64,000 nucleotides of DNA, taken from NCBI GenBank assembly GCA_910587715.1, contig CAJUMV010000020.1:8072-72071 (forward strand). The letters run 5' to 3'. This stretch comes from an uncultured Lachnospiraceae bacterium. Lineage in GTDB: Bacteria; Bacillota; Clostridia; Lachnospirales; Lachnospiraceae. The notes below the pieces were generated by a model. It saw only the letters and a list, made by a program, of their open reading frames with translations. It ran no database searches and was not told the DNA's origin. Below are positions 44,301 through 51,312 of this stretch, piece after piece. The first letter of the stretch is position 1. Each line of letters opens with the position of its first letter. Made by a program: the position numbers and the translations under genes.

Positions 44301-44777
44301 TTTATGTCCGATTTGAAGTCCGCGCTTCTCTCGGCAAACACGATGGATATCAAGGACGAGGCAACGGCCGCCGCATGGCAGAAGATTGATTTCAGCGGCA
44401 AGCGGGTGCTTCTCGTGGAAGATATCGAAATGAACCGTGAGATTGCGGAGGTGATTCTGACGGAGAGCGGCTTCGAGGTGGAGTCCGCACCGGATGGCAC
44501 GGATGCGGTGGATATGGTGAAGCGCTCGGAGGAATATTATTACGATGTCGTGCTGATGGATGTGCAGATGCCGATTATGAACGGCTACGAGGCGACGCGG
44601 ACCATCCGTTCCCTGCCGAGAAAGGATGTCAGGACGCTGCCGATTATCGCTATGACGGCGAACGCGTTGGAGGAAGATAAAGCGGCGGCGTTAAAGAGCG
44701 GCATGAACGACCACATTGCGAAGCCCCTTGACATTGAACTGTTTATGGAGGTATTAAGCAAGCATTTGAATAAATAA
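41370..44777 (+). CDS. Membrane hybrid histidine kinase with Cache-type sensor and two receivers
   Basis: A 1135-residue kinase with a membrane segment at about 6-26, an extracellular dCache-like sensor (about 40-275, with DSADRDYYASGM), a second membrane segment (about 280-305), and a long cytoplasmic region with two PAS-like parts. The phosphoacceptor motif is FLSNMSHDIRTPMNAIIGF, with ATPase motifs LMSNAVKYTP and KDNGIGMS. Two C-terminal receivers follow: one with IIDWQMPETSG, the other with VVLMDVQMPIMNGYE. ATG 41370 is preferred to TTG 41364. Such kinases often phosphorylate a separate Hpt protein, none of which is in the window. Confidence 0.92.
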   Translation: MRGKKVLHSVGYTILLLVVVFLLFHSYTKQNEDRIAQQNKNYAEDSMRQKARQVSGELNNGERIINAYAYFFNDSLEEGTVPAQTLAEMEKNSVFDTIRFTDAEGITHLSDGRTVDSADRDYYASGMKGENGISVISDERLTDEETRLVFYAPVRMNGEIAGIIRGSYVAELYLKEILQTTYFGEPSTIWLCQPDGSVIASSDDQTYEEGHLLDHLQSAGLIDSETAQLAKGVFENGGEGAFICKENSLTDNICVSYLPDRDCVMVQLFPPNVTQRMIRGANTAGVRLEIALIVLFVIYFTFALVRAAKQRKALETENHQISYVLNGLNTLFSSSYLTVDLETGVYTYTAGVKLLDNEMTREGSYSNVLENHSREIIGEEAQENFRQTLKPESIIANLDGQNTFTLECHVMRDGKEAWEQLITVCLERREGKASKILYVRQNITEMKQRELRRKEELSVMNRKERQYQIAITSNAFSTFELNLSKDLIEQDVISTRSGQKLSLLDKVGLQAPCSASVCFEKWKEFVLPESMEDYANVVDVDYLKGCFEQGEAEVDVDYWSRTEDEEGRMCVRQSFLMTRDDMTDELIAMVVSKDVTDQVIKQKEQTEALQDALMHARQANEAKTTFLSNMSHDIRTPMNAIIGFATIAASRIDNRDQVRECLQKVLSSSNHLLSLINDILDMSRIESGKMQIHEQECNISELMHNLVNIIQPQVKAKQLELFIDTFEVVNEDVITDPLKLNQIFINLMSNAVKYTPAGGMITFRIMQHTTFKHGYGDYVFIIKDNGIGMSEEFVKHVFEPFERESTTTRSGIQGTGLGMAITKNIVEMMNGTVTVESEVGKGSTFTVNLTLKLQDVEKNAAQIKELEGLRALVVDDDFNVCDSVSKMLKTIGMRSEWTTSGREAVYRAKVARDDGDSYHTYIIDWQMPETSGIETARKIRSVVGEESPIIILTAYDWSDIEEEAKEAGVTAFCAKPLFMSDLKSALLSANTMDIKDEATAAAWQKIDFSGKRVLLVEDIEMNREIAEVILTESGFEVESAPDGTDAVDMVKRSEEYYYDVVLMDVQMPIMNGYEATRTIRSLPRKDVRTLPIIAMTANALEEDKAAALKSGMNDHIAKPLDIELFMEVLSKHLNK

Positions 44778-44789
44778 CCTAAGAATAGT

Positions 44790-44850
44790 GTTATGTAAAC
44801 TAAAATCGACAATCTGTACCGAAAAAGTGACAATCTATACCAGAAAACGG
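44790..44850 (+). promoter_or_regulatory. Leader of chemoreceptor gene with 21-base direct repeat and sigma-D-like promoter
   Basis: After a copy of GTTATGTAAACT (44790-44801) come GACAATCTGTACC (44808) and GACAATCTATACC (44829), offset by 21 bases. TAAA at 44801-44804 and CCGAAAAA at 44819-44826 are 14 bases apart, resembling the sigma-D flagellar/chemotaxis promoter TAAA-N14-16-CCGATAT with a mismatch. It is also possible that this is a remnant insertion-sequence end, since some IS21-type ends begin TGT and carry internal direct repeats. Confidence 0.35.
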
Positions 44851-44914
44851 AAAAAGGAGAAATTTTGTCGTAAAATGGTCTTTGGAAAATTGACTGAAGA
44901 GAGGTGCATCAAAA

Positions 44915-46915
44915 ATGACAAAGACGATGAAGGGCAGATTGACGATTAGCGTAATCTGTATTGTGGCGGCAAGCATCCTGCTGACCACGCTGGGGATTGT
45001 TCTGATTGCCGGGCAGCGTATGATGGCGGAGCAGAAGGATATCTTACAGCTCTATGCGGATAAGTACGCGGAGGAGATCAATACCTGGATTGAAAATGAA
45101 AAGATGCTGGCGGCAGGAACGGCGGACAGCATCGAGGCGGCGGGCAGTCTGGATACGGCGTTTCTGCAGTCGGTGGTGGATGTGCATGCGGCGGGAAGGA
45201 ACGAGCTTCTGAATCTGTACTGCGGCACGAAAGACAGCGCGTTTATCCAGTCCAACAGGGAGGCGGCAATCCCGGAAGGCTATGACCCGGTACAGCGCGG
45301 CTGGTACCAGCAGGCGGACGCGGCAGGGGAGACCATTGTGACAGACCCTTACTGGGATGTGATTACAGGGCAGATGTGTACGACCATTGCGTCGCCGGTA
45401 TACATAGATGGTTCGCTTGCGGCGGTGATTGGTCTGGATGTGACGCTCGGCACGGTGACCGACTTGACGGGGAGCATCAATTACGCGGAGGGCGCATACG
45501 GTTTCCTGTCGGACAGCAGCGGACAGTATGTGGCGCACAAAAACAAGGAGTATGAGCCTTCGGAAGATGCGGCGGTGGCGGTGATGGATATTATGCCCGC
45601 CTTACAGGGATTGATTGAGGGAAATGAGAAGACTATCATCAAGACAGTGGATTATGACGGTACGGCGTGTTATTTCGCAGCGGCACGGATTTCCGGCAGC
45701 AACTGGAGGCTGGGCGTGGTTTGTCCTACATCCCATGTGTGGAGCTCGCTTGTGGCGATGGTTTTGGTAGCTGTGGTGACGGCGCTTGTGATTATTGTGC
45801 TGGTGGCGGTGTTTATGGCGGGATTGATCGGCAGGACGCTTGCGCCCGTAAAGATGCTCAAGCAGTTTGCCTCTGGTGATTTTTCGGAGAATCCGGTGGT
45901 GGATCAGGGGATTCCTGCGCAGTATAAGAACGAGACGGAGCAGATTCAGAAGGCGACGGTCGAGGTGAAGCAGCAGATACGAAGCATTATTTTAAATACC
46001 AAGGACGAGGCGGCGAGCATCAGCGATATAGCGGAAGGGACCTCCGATAAGATGCATGTGCTAAGCGGAGATATCTCCTTTATCGCGGAGACGGCGGGGC
46101 AGGTGATGAGACAGACCGAGGAGGCGAAGTCGCTGGCAGAGCAGATTAAGTGCACCGGGGAAGAGCTTGGCAGAGCCATCGAGAATGTGGCGGCGAAGGC
46201 GGGAGAAGCGGCGGATCAGTCCGGGGATATCATGGAGCGCGCCGGCAGACAGCATGAGGAGTCAAAGAAAGCGGCGGACGACGCGGTGGCGCTCTGCGGC
46301 GCTACGATGGAAGAGCTTGGCGACGCGATAAAGGGCAGCCAGAAAGTGAAGGAGATTGACACGCTGACGGAAGAGATTCTCTCCATCAGCTCCCGGACGA
46401 ACCTGTTGGCGTTAAATGCGTCCATAGAGGCGTCGAGGGCAGGGGAAGCCGGGCGCGGCTTTGCTGTGGTGGCGGATGAGATCAGGGAGCTTGCCGACCA
46501 TTCCAAGAACGCGGTGGACCAGATACGAAAGGTGACGGAGGATGTGGTGCAGAGCGTGGCGTTTCTCTCAGAGAGCGCGGAAAAGCTGCTCGCCTTTATG
46601 AATGAGAAGGTGATGAAGGATTATCAGGGCATGACGGAGCTGGCGGGTATGTATGAGCAGGATGCGGCTTTTTACAGCGGGATATCCGGCGAGCTGGGCG
46701 CTTCTTCCCAGGAGATGAGCGCAAGTATGGCGGGCATCAGCGAGTCCCTTGCGGCGATCAACGAGCTGGTGGGCGAGATTGCGGTATTTATGCAGAAGAT
46801 GGAAGAGTCCGCAGTGACCTCCAATGAAAGCTCCCAAGCGGTGCTTTCCCAGATGAAGGAACTGTCGGGCTTAAGCGAGGAATTGAAGGAGACGGTGGCG
46901 TCGTTTAAGGTGTGA
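44915..46915 (+). CDS. Methyl-accepting chemotaxis protein with amino-acid-type dCache domain
   Basis: A 666-residue chemoreceptor: membrane segment (about 10-32), extracellular dCache (about 35-275), second membrane segment (about 280-305), a HAMP-like region, and a signalling domain with the hairpin-tip motif SSRTNLLALNASIEASRAGEAGRGFAVVADEIRELA split over its usual length. The sensor carries Tyr123, Arg128, Trp130, Tyr131, Tyr146, Asp148 and Asp175, whose spacing equals the amino-acid-binding dCache_1AA motif of Pseudomonas PctA (Tyr121, Arg126, Trp128, Tyr129, Tyr144, Asp146, Asp173), so it probably binds free amino acids. No che genes are nearby. Confidence 0.92.
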   Translation: MTKTMKGRLTISVICIVAASILLTTLGIVLIAGQRMMAEQKDILQLYADKYAEEINTWIENEKMLAAGTADSIEAAGSLDTAFLQSVVDVHAAGRNELLNLYCGTKDSAFIQSNREAAIPEGYDPVQRGWYQQADAAGETIVTDPYWDVITGQMCTTIASPVYIDGSLAAVIGLDVTLGTVTDLTGSINYAEGAYGFLSDSSGQYVAHKNKEYEPSEDAAVAVMDIMPALQGLIEGNEKTIIKTVDYDGTACYFAAARISGSNWRLGVVCPTSHVWSSLVAMVLVAVVTALVIIVLVAVFMAGLIGRTLAPVKMLKQFASGDFSENPVVDQGIPAQYKNETEQIQKATVEVKQQIRSIILNTKDEAASISDIAEGTSDKMHVLSGDISFIAETAGQVMRQTEEAKSLAEQIKCTGEELGRAIENVAAKAGEAADQSGDIMERAGRQHEESKKAADDAVALCGATMEELGDAIKGSQKVKEIDTLTEEILSISSRTNLLALNASIEASRAGEAGRGFAVVADEIRELADHSKNAVDQIRKVTEDVVQSVAFLSESAEKLLAFMNEKVMKDYQGMTELAGMYEQDAAFYSGISGELGASSQEMSASMAGISESLAAINELVGEIAVFMQKMEESAVTSNESSQAVLSQMKELSGLSEELKETVASFKV

Positions 46916-46944
46916 TGGGTATTGCCAAAAAATGAAAATTTTTT

Positions 46945-46960
46945 AAAAAGTGGGAATAGA
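46945..46960. repeat. Direct repeat bordering sigma/anti-sigma module, left copy
   Basis: AAAAAGTGGGAATAGA is identical to 48615-48630, and the flanking TTT is shared as well. It lies directly beside the hairpin at the 3' end of the anti-sigma gene. The two copies bracket the whole sigma/anti-sigma operon. Confidence 0.8.
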
Positions 46961-46992
46961 TGAGATGCCCCTCTTAGGGGAGGGGTATCTCA
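46961..46992. terminator. Strong hairpin overlapping the 3' end of the anti-sigma gene
   Basis: TGAGATGCCCCTC pairs with GAGGGGTATCTCA (13 bp with one G-T pair) around a six-base loop. The stop codon of the DUF4179 gene (46974-46976) lies in the loop, so the last codons form the stem. No T run directly follows on either strand, although the minus strand reads into T-rich sequence about 15 bases later. It probably serves as terminator for both convergent genes. Confidence 0.6.
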
Positions 46993-48008
46993 TCATTCCT
47001 ATCAGGTCCGAGCAGGAGGGCGTTGACCTTGTCAACGTCGATGACATTGGTAAACTTTGCCGTCTTGGTATAGAGCCCTTCCCCACAGCTTACCTGTAGT
47101 TCCGGGTAACCCTCTTCCGCTATCACAGTGCCGTCCTGATACTTAATACCGGTAATGCAGAGAGAAGAGAGGCTGTCCGTTTGATCCAGATTTACGCCTT
47201 CCCATTGTTCCAGCTGCCTGGCATCTTCTTCATCGATGGAAAGTTTCACGCTGATGGGCGTAAGCTCCACGCTCTTTACCGTAACAGGGCGTCCGGCAAT
47301 CTGATATTTCCGGTTAAGGTCAAAGCGGACAGGTTCTATGGGGTGCAGATCGAGTACAAATTCCCAATTTCCCTTAAGAACGGGTTCTCCGTCCATAGCC
47401 TTTGCGCCCGGTGCATTCAGGGATGTAAATTGTATTTTCATATGCAGGTCTTCCGATTGGGGCTGTGTTTTGATTCCTGTTATTTCAAAGTATCTGCTGT
47501 TTGAGACGGTCTGGGATTCTTCATCTACAAAGTGCCAGCCAAGAGCGCCAAAGGGGCTTTCGCCGTCCTGAAAATCAAACAGGAAGCTCATGCTGTGATC
47601 TTGGGTAATCTGTATGGATTCGTCCTTTGCCGTAATTTTAAATAGCGCATAAAAACAGTTATTGTCCTGTATGGTCTGAACAGCCTCTATGGTGAGTCCG
47701 GCATCTGTCACCGTCTGGCTGGCATCCTGTGTGATCTGTTCGGTTACCAGTTTGTTTTGCTGCACTTCATCCGCCACAAACACTTCCGCGGCTCTGCGGT
47801 TCCATTTGAAAATCTCCGCCGCGCTGACGGTTGTTCCCAGTATGGCGACTGCCGCCGCGATCAAAATGATGGTTTTTCTTTTCCTCATGCGTTTCACCCT
47901 TTTGCCCTTTCTTTCATCCAGTCCGGCAAGGGTACTTAATACAGTCTGATGCACATAATCCGGCACTTCGGGAAATGCCCGGTTCCATTTTTCATTCTTC
48001 ATATCCAT
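46974..48008 (-). CDS. DUF4179 anti-sigma-like membrane protein
   Basis: A 344-residue single-pass protein: cytoplasmic N-terminal ~45 residues (EVPDYVHQTVLSTLAGLDE, then a basic RVKRMRKRK), one membrane segment (about 47-65) and an extracellular beta-rich region starting with the DUF4179 segment. Such proteins next to ECF sigma genes act as anti-sigma factors in Firmicutes. It overlaps the sigma gene by 17 bases, so the partners are translationally coupled. ATG 48008 or 48002 are both possible. Confidence 0.88.
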   Translation of the reverse strand: MDMKNEKWNRAFPEVPDYVHQTVLSTLAGLDERKGKRVKRMRKRKTIILIAAAVAILGTTVSAAEIFKWNRRAAEVFVADEVQQNKLVTEQITQDASQTVTDAGLTIEAVQTIQDNNCFYALFKITAKDESIQITQDHSMSFLFDFQDGESPFGALGWHFVDEESQTVSNSRYFEITGIKTQPQSEDLHMKIQFTSLNAPGAKAMDGEPVLKGNWEFVLDLHPIEPVRFDLNRKYQIAGRPVTVKSVELTPISVKLSIDEEDARQLEQWEGVNLDQTDSLSSLCITGIKYQDGTVIAEEGYPELQVSCGEGLYTKTAKFTNVIDVDKVNALLLGPDRNDEIPLP

Positions 48009-48474
48009 ATTCTCCCGTTAACTTTTCCTTTAAAAGTTTTCTGCTCCGATACAGCCTTGTTTTTACCGTACTTTGCGACAGCTTTAAAATCCGGCAGATA
48101 TCCCTGACTGAAAATCCTTCCACGTAGAACAACACAAGAGGTATTCTGTATGTATCCGCCAGTTCCATGACTGCTTCGTACACTTCCGGATAGTCTTCCT
48201 GCTGCTCCTGTTCCTGCTTTTCGAAATACTCATCATAGGGAACCGATATTTTCCGGGAACGAAGAATACGGTTGCACTCATTAATCAGTATTCGGGTAAG
48301 CCAGGTTTTGAAATATTTTTCATTCCGCAAAGTATATAATTTCTCATAAGCATGTAAGACTGCATTCTGCATCGCATCCGCACAGTCCTCGTCGTTTCTT
48401 AAAATGGACTTTGCAATGTGATACAAGCTTTTTTCAGCATTAAGTACCTGTGTCGTAAACTGGTTTTTGTTCAT
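47992..48474 (-). CDS. ECF-type RNA polymerase sigma factor
   Basis: A 160-residue ECF sigma factor. Region 2 is represented by AIVKSIL-like YHIAKSILRNDEDCADAMQNAVLHAYEKLYTL and region 4 by FYVEGFSVRDICRILKLSQSTVKTRLYRSRKLLKEKL. Its partner DUF4179 anti-sigma gene follows directly. The promoter contains an 18-bp near-palindrome (48501-48518) between the -35 and -10 boxes. The signal is unknown. Confidence 0.94.
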   Translation of the reverse strand: MNKNQFTTQVLNAEKSLYHIAKSILRNDEDCADAMQNAVLHAYEKLYTLRNEKYFKTWLTRILINECNRILRSRKISVPYDEYFEKQEQEQQEDYPEVYEAVMELADTYRIPLVLFYVEGFSVRDICRILKLSQSTVKTRLYRSRKLLKEKLTGEYGYEE

Positions 48475-48497
48475 TGTTTCAAGTTCCTTATCGTTGA

Positions 48498-48525
48498 ATT
48501 ATGAAACGGCCATTTCATTTTACAA
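48498..48525 (-). promoter_or_regulatory. Sigma gene promoter with an 18-bp palindrome in its spacer
   Basis: On the minus strand TTGTAA (48525-48520) and CATAAT (48503-48498) are 16 bases apart. The spacer carries ATGAAACGGCCATTTCAT (48501-48518), a palindrome with a single mismatched pair. A factor bound there would block RNA polymerase. Confidence 0.6.
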
Positions 48526-48614
48526 TAGTTAGATGCAAAAATGGGCAAAAAGGTCACGGGTATCTGCAAAATAGGGAGAGGCGCAAGAAAAGGCGTGGGG
48601 ATCTCAAATGTTTC

Positions 48615-48630
48615 AAAAAGTGGGAATAGA
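48615..48630. repeat. Direct repeat bordering sigma/anti-sigma module, right copy
   Basis: The second copy of AAAAAGTGGGAATAGA, eight bases before the start codon of the DUF4143 ATPase gene; the following GAGGAAAG could be that gene's ribosome binding site. Confidence 0.8.
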
Positions 48631-48638
48631 GGAAAGCG

Positions 48639-49835
48639 ATGCGCCATATTGATAGAAGTTATTATCTGAATCAATTAATTCATTTGTATCAGACCCCGGA
48701 TATTAAGGTGGTAACAGGAATCCGCAGAAGCGGGAAATCTGTGTTGATTCAGGATTTTGTCAATTATTTGAAAAGCCTGGAGGAAAATATAAATATTGTA
48801 ATGATTAATTTACAGGAGCTGGAATACGACCGGCTGCTGGAATACCACTCGCTTCATACTTATATTATGGAACATTATGTGGAAGGGATTCCTAATGTGC
48901 TGGTAGTGGACGAGATACAGCTATGCGAACGATTTGAGCTGGCAATCAACAGCATTTACACGAAACATATTTACGATATCTATATTACCGACTCCAATGC
49001 TTTTCTGCTCAGTTCGGATTTGGCAACTTTGTTTACCGGAAGAACCATGGAAGTAAAAGTATACCCGTTTTCTTTTGCGGAATATATGGATTATTTTGGC
49101 GAAAGGGAAGAGTTTGACAGGGCGTTTGACGAGTATGTCCGATTTGGCGGTATGCCGGGATCTTACGAGTATGAGGCGGAGCAGAGATATGATTATATTG
49201 GCGATGTGTTTCGGACGGTGTTAATCAGAGATTTGGTTGCTAAATATAAAATCAGGAATCAGGCGGAGCTTCTTAATATCGCGTCTTTTATGATGGACAA
49301 TATCGGGAATATTTTATCGCCCAACAATATATGCAGTACCTTAAATGCAGGCAGCAGCGCTATCACAAGAAAGACTGTTTCCAAATATATTGCTTATCTG
49401 AGAAACGCATTTCTGTTTTACGAGGCAAAAAGGTATGATTTGAAAGGGAAAAAGTATTTAGAGAATTCCAGTAAATTTTATTTGTGTGATCCAAGCTTCA
49501 GGTATGCGGTCAATGGAACAAGAAATATGGATTTTAGAAGAGTCTATGAGAATATTGTTTATCTGGAACTGCTTAGAAGAGGCTATGAGGTATATGTCGG
49601 AAAACTGTACAGAAAAGAAATTGATTTTGTGGCAAAAAAGCGGGATGAACTCATTTATATTCAGGTGAGTGATAATATTTTGGAACAAAAGACCTTTGAG
49701 AGAGAATATGCGCCGCTTTTGGCGATTGGAGACGCGTATCCGAAGGTCATCATTGCAAGGACGAGGCATGAGACTTATCAATATGAGGGGATTCGGGTCA
49801 TGGATCTTGCCAGATGGTGCTGTCATAAGGATTAA
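48639..49835 (+). CDS. DUF4143-type AAA ATPase with C-terminal nuclease-like domain
   Basis: A 398-residue protein of the AAA_14/DUF4143 family. Walker A is GIRRSGKS (about 27-34), Walker B VLVVDEIQLC, sensor-like ITDSNAFLL (usually GSNA or SSS in relatives), and the DUF4143 C terminus contains SSKFYLCDPSFRYAV and YENIVYLELLRRGYEVYVGKLYRKEIDFVAKK, the latter a PD-(D/E)XK-like core (E...D...). The gene is clearly more AT-rich than its neighbours, a sign of recent acquisition. Function of the family is unsettled. It is followed by its own terminator. Confidence 0.88.
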   Translation: MRHIDRSYYLNQLIHLYQTPDIKVVTGIRRSGKSVLIQDFVNYLKSLEENINIVMINLQELEYDRLLEYHSLHTYIMEHYVEGIPNVLVVDEIQLCERFELAINSIYTKHIYDIYITDSNAFLLSSDLATLFTGRTMEVKVYPFSFAEYMDYFGEREEFDRAFDEYVRFGGMPGSYEYEAEQRYDYIGDVFRTVLIRDLVAKYKIRNQAELLNIASFMMDNIGNILSPNNICSTLNAGSSAITRKTVSKYIAYLRNAFLFYEAKRYDLKGKKYLENSSKFYLCDPSFRYAVNGTRNMDFRRVYENIVYLELLRRGYEVYVGKLYRKEIDFVAKKRDELIYIQVSDNILEQKTFEREYAPLLAIGDAYPKVIIARTRHETYQYEGIRVMDLARWCCHKD

Positions 49836-49853
49836 AAAATAATCAGGAATCAG

Positions 49854-49901
49854 AAAAAGGGTCTGCAGGGTGTGAGGTGTTCACAGGTTGCAGGCTCTTT
49901 T
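49854..49901 (+). terminator. Rho-independent terminator after DUF4143 gene
   Basis: A 13-bp stem AAAAGGGTCTGCA/TGCAGGCTCTTTT with two G-T pairs, and a nested TGTGA/TCACA helix in its loop, ending in TTTT. It isolates the ATPase gene from the following module. Confidence 0.75.
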
Positions 49902-49920
49902 GCGTGGAGGTAAAGAAAAC

Positions 49921-49964
49921 CTTAAGAAAGTTTAGAGATATTTTAGAGGAATGCCTGCTAAGAT
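49921..49964 (+). promoter_or_regulatory. Tandem-box promoter of first lipoprotein gene
   Basis: CTTAAGA (49921), TTTAGAG (49931) and TTTAGAG (49942) are offset by 10 and 11 bases; 10 bases then separate the last box from -10 hexamer TAAGAT (49959-49964). No -35 box. Architecture identical to 50422-50465 and to the response-regulator promoter. Confidence 0.65.
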
Positions 49965-50002
49965 GAGGAAATGAAAAAACGAGGGTTACATAAATAAAAA
50001 CA

Positions 50003-50389
50003 ATGGTGACCCGGAAAGGATGCAGCAGGATGAGAACACAAAGGAGAAAAAGGAAAAACTATGTCATAATGGGAGAGTTTTTGCGGCGAATGAAGAAAAA
50101 GCAAGAAGAGAAAGAATGTGGCATGAGGAGGGAAAAGCGGCTGGTGGCAGCCTTTGGGCTGGCGATGATGCTGGGCGTGACGGGGTGCGCAGGGAGCGGT
50201 GACACGTCGGGGACGCCACAGGAGAACGTTTCGGAGGAAACGGGAGAGACGGATGTTTCGGAGAGACGGGCGGAGACAGACGGCGGCGCGGCGGATGTGA
50301 GAAACGGGGAAGATGGCGCGGATGCTTTGGCGACGCAGGATGGCGAGTGGGAAAGAGAGACGCCCGTTCCGGCACAGCAGAAAAAATAA
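50003..50389 (+). CDS. Small lipoprotein of unknown function
   Basis: The C-terminal part is a lipoprotein: a basic stretch MRREKR, a hydrophobic helix and the lipobox LGVTGC, followed by a short acidic Gly/Glu/Asp-rich mature chain of about 68 residues without a fold I can name. The start is uncertain: in-frame ATG codons at 50003, 50033, 50069, 50090 and 50123 all precede the helix, and 50123 would give a conventional signal peptide with a weak ribosome binding site. The mature part looks like a disordered tether. Its promoter pairs it with the next gene and the response regulator at 38.4 kb. Confidence 0.55.
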   Translation: MVTRKGCSRMRTQRRKRKNYVIMGEFLRRMKKKQEEKECGMRREKRLVAAFGLAMMLGVTGCAGSGDTSGTPQENVSEETGETDVSERRAETDGGAADVRNGEDGADALATQDGEWERETPVPAQQKK

Positions 50390-50421
50390 TTTAATAATTT
50401 ATGAAGGCGGCTTCAGAAATA

Positions 50422-50465
50422 TTTAAAGATTCTTAGAGATTCTTTAGAGATAATTTTAGTATGAT
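50422..50465 (+). promoter_or_regulatory. Tandem-box promoter of second lipoprotein gene
   Basis: TTTAAAG (50422), CTTAGAG (50432) and TTTAGAG (50443) are offset by 10 and 11 bases; the -10 hexamer TATGAT (50460-50465) starts exactly 10 bases after the last box. There is no -35 box. This points to an OmpR-family activator. Confidence 0.65.
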
Positions 50466-50476
50466 AAGGAGAGTGA

Positions 50477-51178
50477 ATGATTATGGTAAATTTTCAGAAG
50501 ATGGAGAGATTACATGATGTCGGCAAGATGACACGGAGGACTGGAAAAAGAAACAGAGGCAGAGCGATTTTGGCGATTGTCTGTGCTTTGATGATGTTTA
50601 TGGCAGCGGGATGCGGGAAGGCGGAGGAGCCGGTTTCCGTGGATTTATCTTCGGGGGATATGGAAGAGCTGCAAAACGAGACCGCGGAAGATACCGGGGC
50701 GGACAGCGTGTCCGGGAAAGACGAAAACGGTATGGAGAATGATGCGCCGGATGAAACAAACGCAGACGGGGAAAACGGCAGTCCGACAGCGCAGGATGAT
50801 GGCGGGCAGGCAGAGCAAAACAGTGCAGATGTGCAGTCTGCCGGAAACGAGCAGCTGGAGGGCGACGTGCGGCGTGTAGAGTCGGACAGCTTCGTCATAT
50901 GTAAGCATGAGACATGGGTTGAGGATGACGCCAGCTATGCGGTTGCTTCTGCGCCGGGGAATGAAGAAGAAAGCGATTTGGTTACCATACATATGGCGGA
51001 AAATTGTGTTTACCAGTATAAGACGGTAAAGAACAGCGGTATGAATCCGGAGGATGTTTCATCGAGAGAAGGGAGCTTTGCGGATGTGAAGGAAGGACTG
51101 GCGGTGACCATCAAAGGAAGTTGGCAGGCGGACGGGAGTTTTCTTGCGGATAGCATAGAGATGTTCGTGTTTGTGTAA
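50477..51178 (+). CDS. Lipoprotein of unknown function
   Basis: A 233-residue lipoprotein. The lipobox is FMAAGC with Cys46 as the mature N terminus, after a rather long basic N-region. The mature chain has a disordered, acidic Asn/Asp/Gly-rich linker (about 50-125) and a compact beta-rich C-terminal domain (about 130-233) with ESDSFVICKHETW, LVTIHMAENCVY and a closing GLAVTIKGSWQADGSFLADSIEMFVFV strand set. The last part resembles small beta-barrel domains that bind metals or cell-wall ligands, but no family is recognised. AAGGAG five bases before ATG 50477 is good. Confidence 0.72.
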   Translation: MIMVNFQKMERLHDVGKMTRRTGKRNRGRAILAIVCALMMFMAAGCGKAEEPVSVDLSSGDMEELQNETAEDTGADSVSGKDENGMENDAPDETNADGENGSPTAQDDGGQAEQNSADVQSAGNEQLEGDVRRVESDSFVICKHETWVEDDASYAVASAPGNEEESDLVTIHMAENCVYQYKTVKNSGMNPEDVSSREGSFADVKEGLAVTIKGSWQADGSFLADSIEMFVFV

Positions 51179-51312
51179 TGCATGTGAGGCAGACTTCTGA
51201 GGGAAGGAAATGGAAGATGCGTTATGGTGGTTAATCATTTGGAAAGAAAAAGGCGTAGGAGAAGAAAGAACAGGTCATAAGACAGAAAAGAAAGGCATGG
51301 TGATTGAGATAT

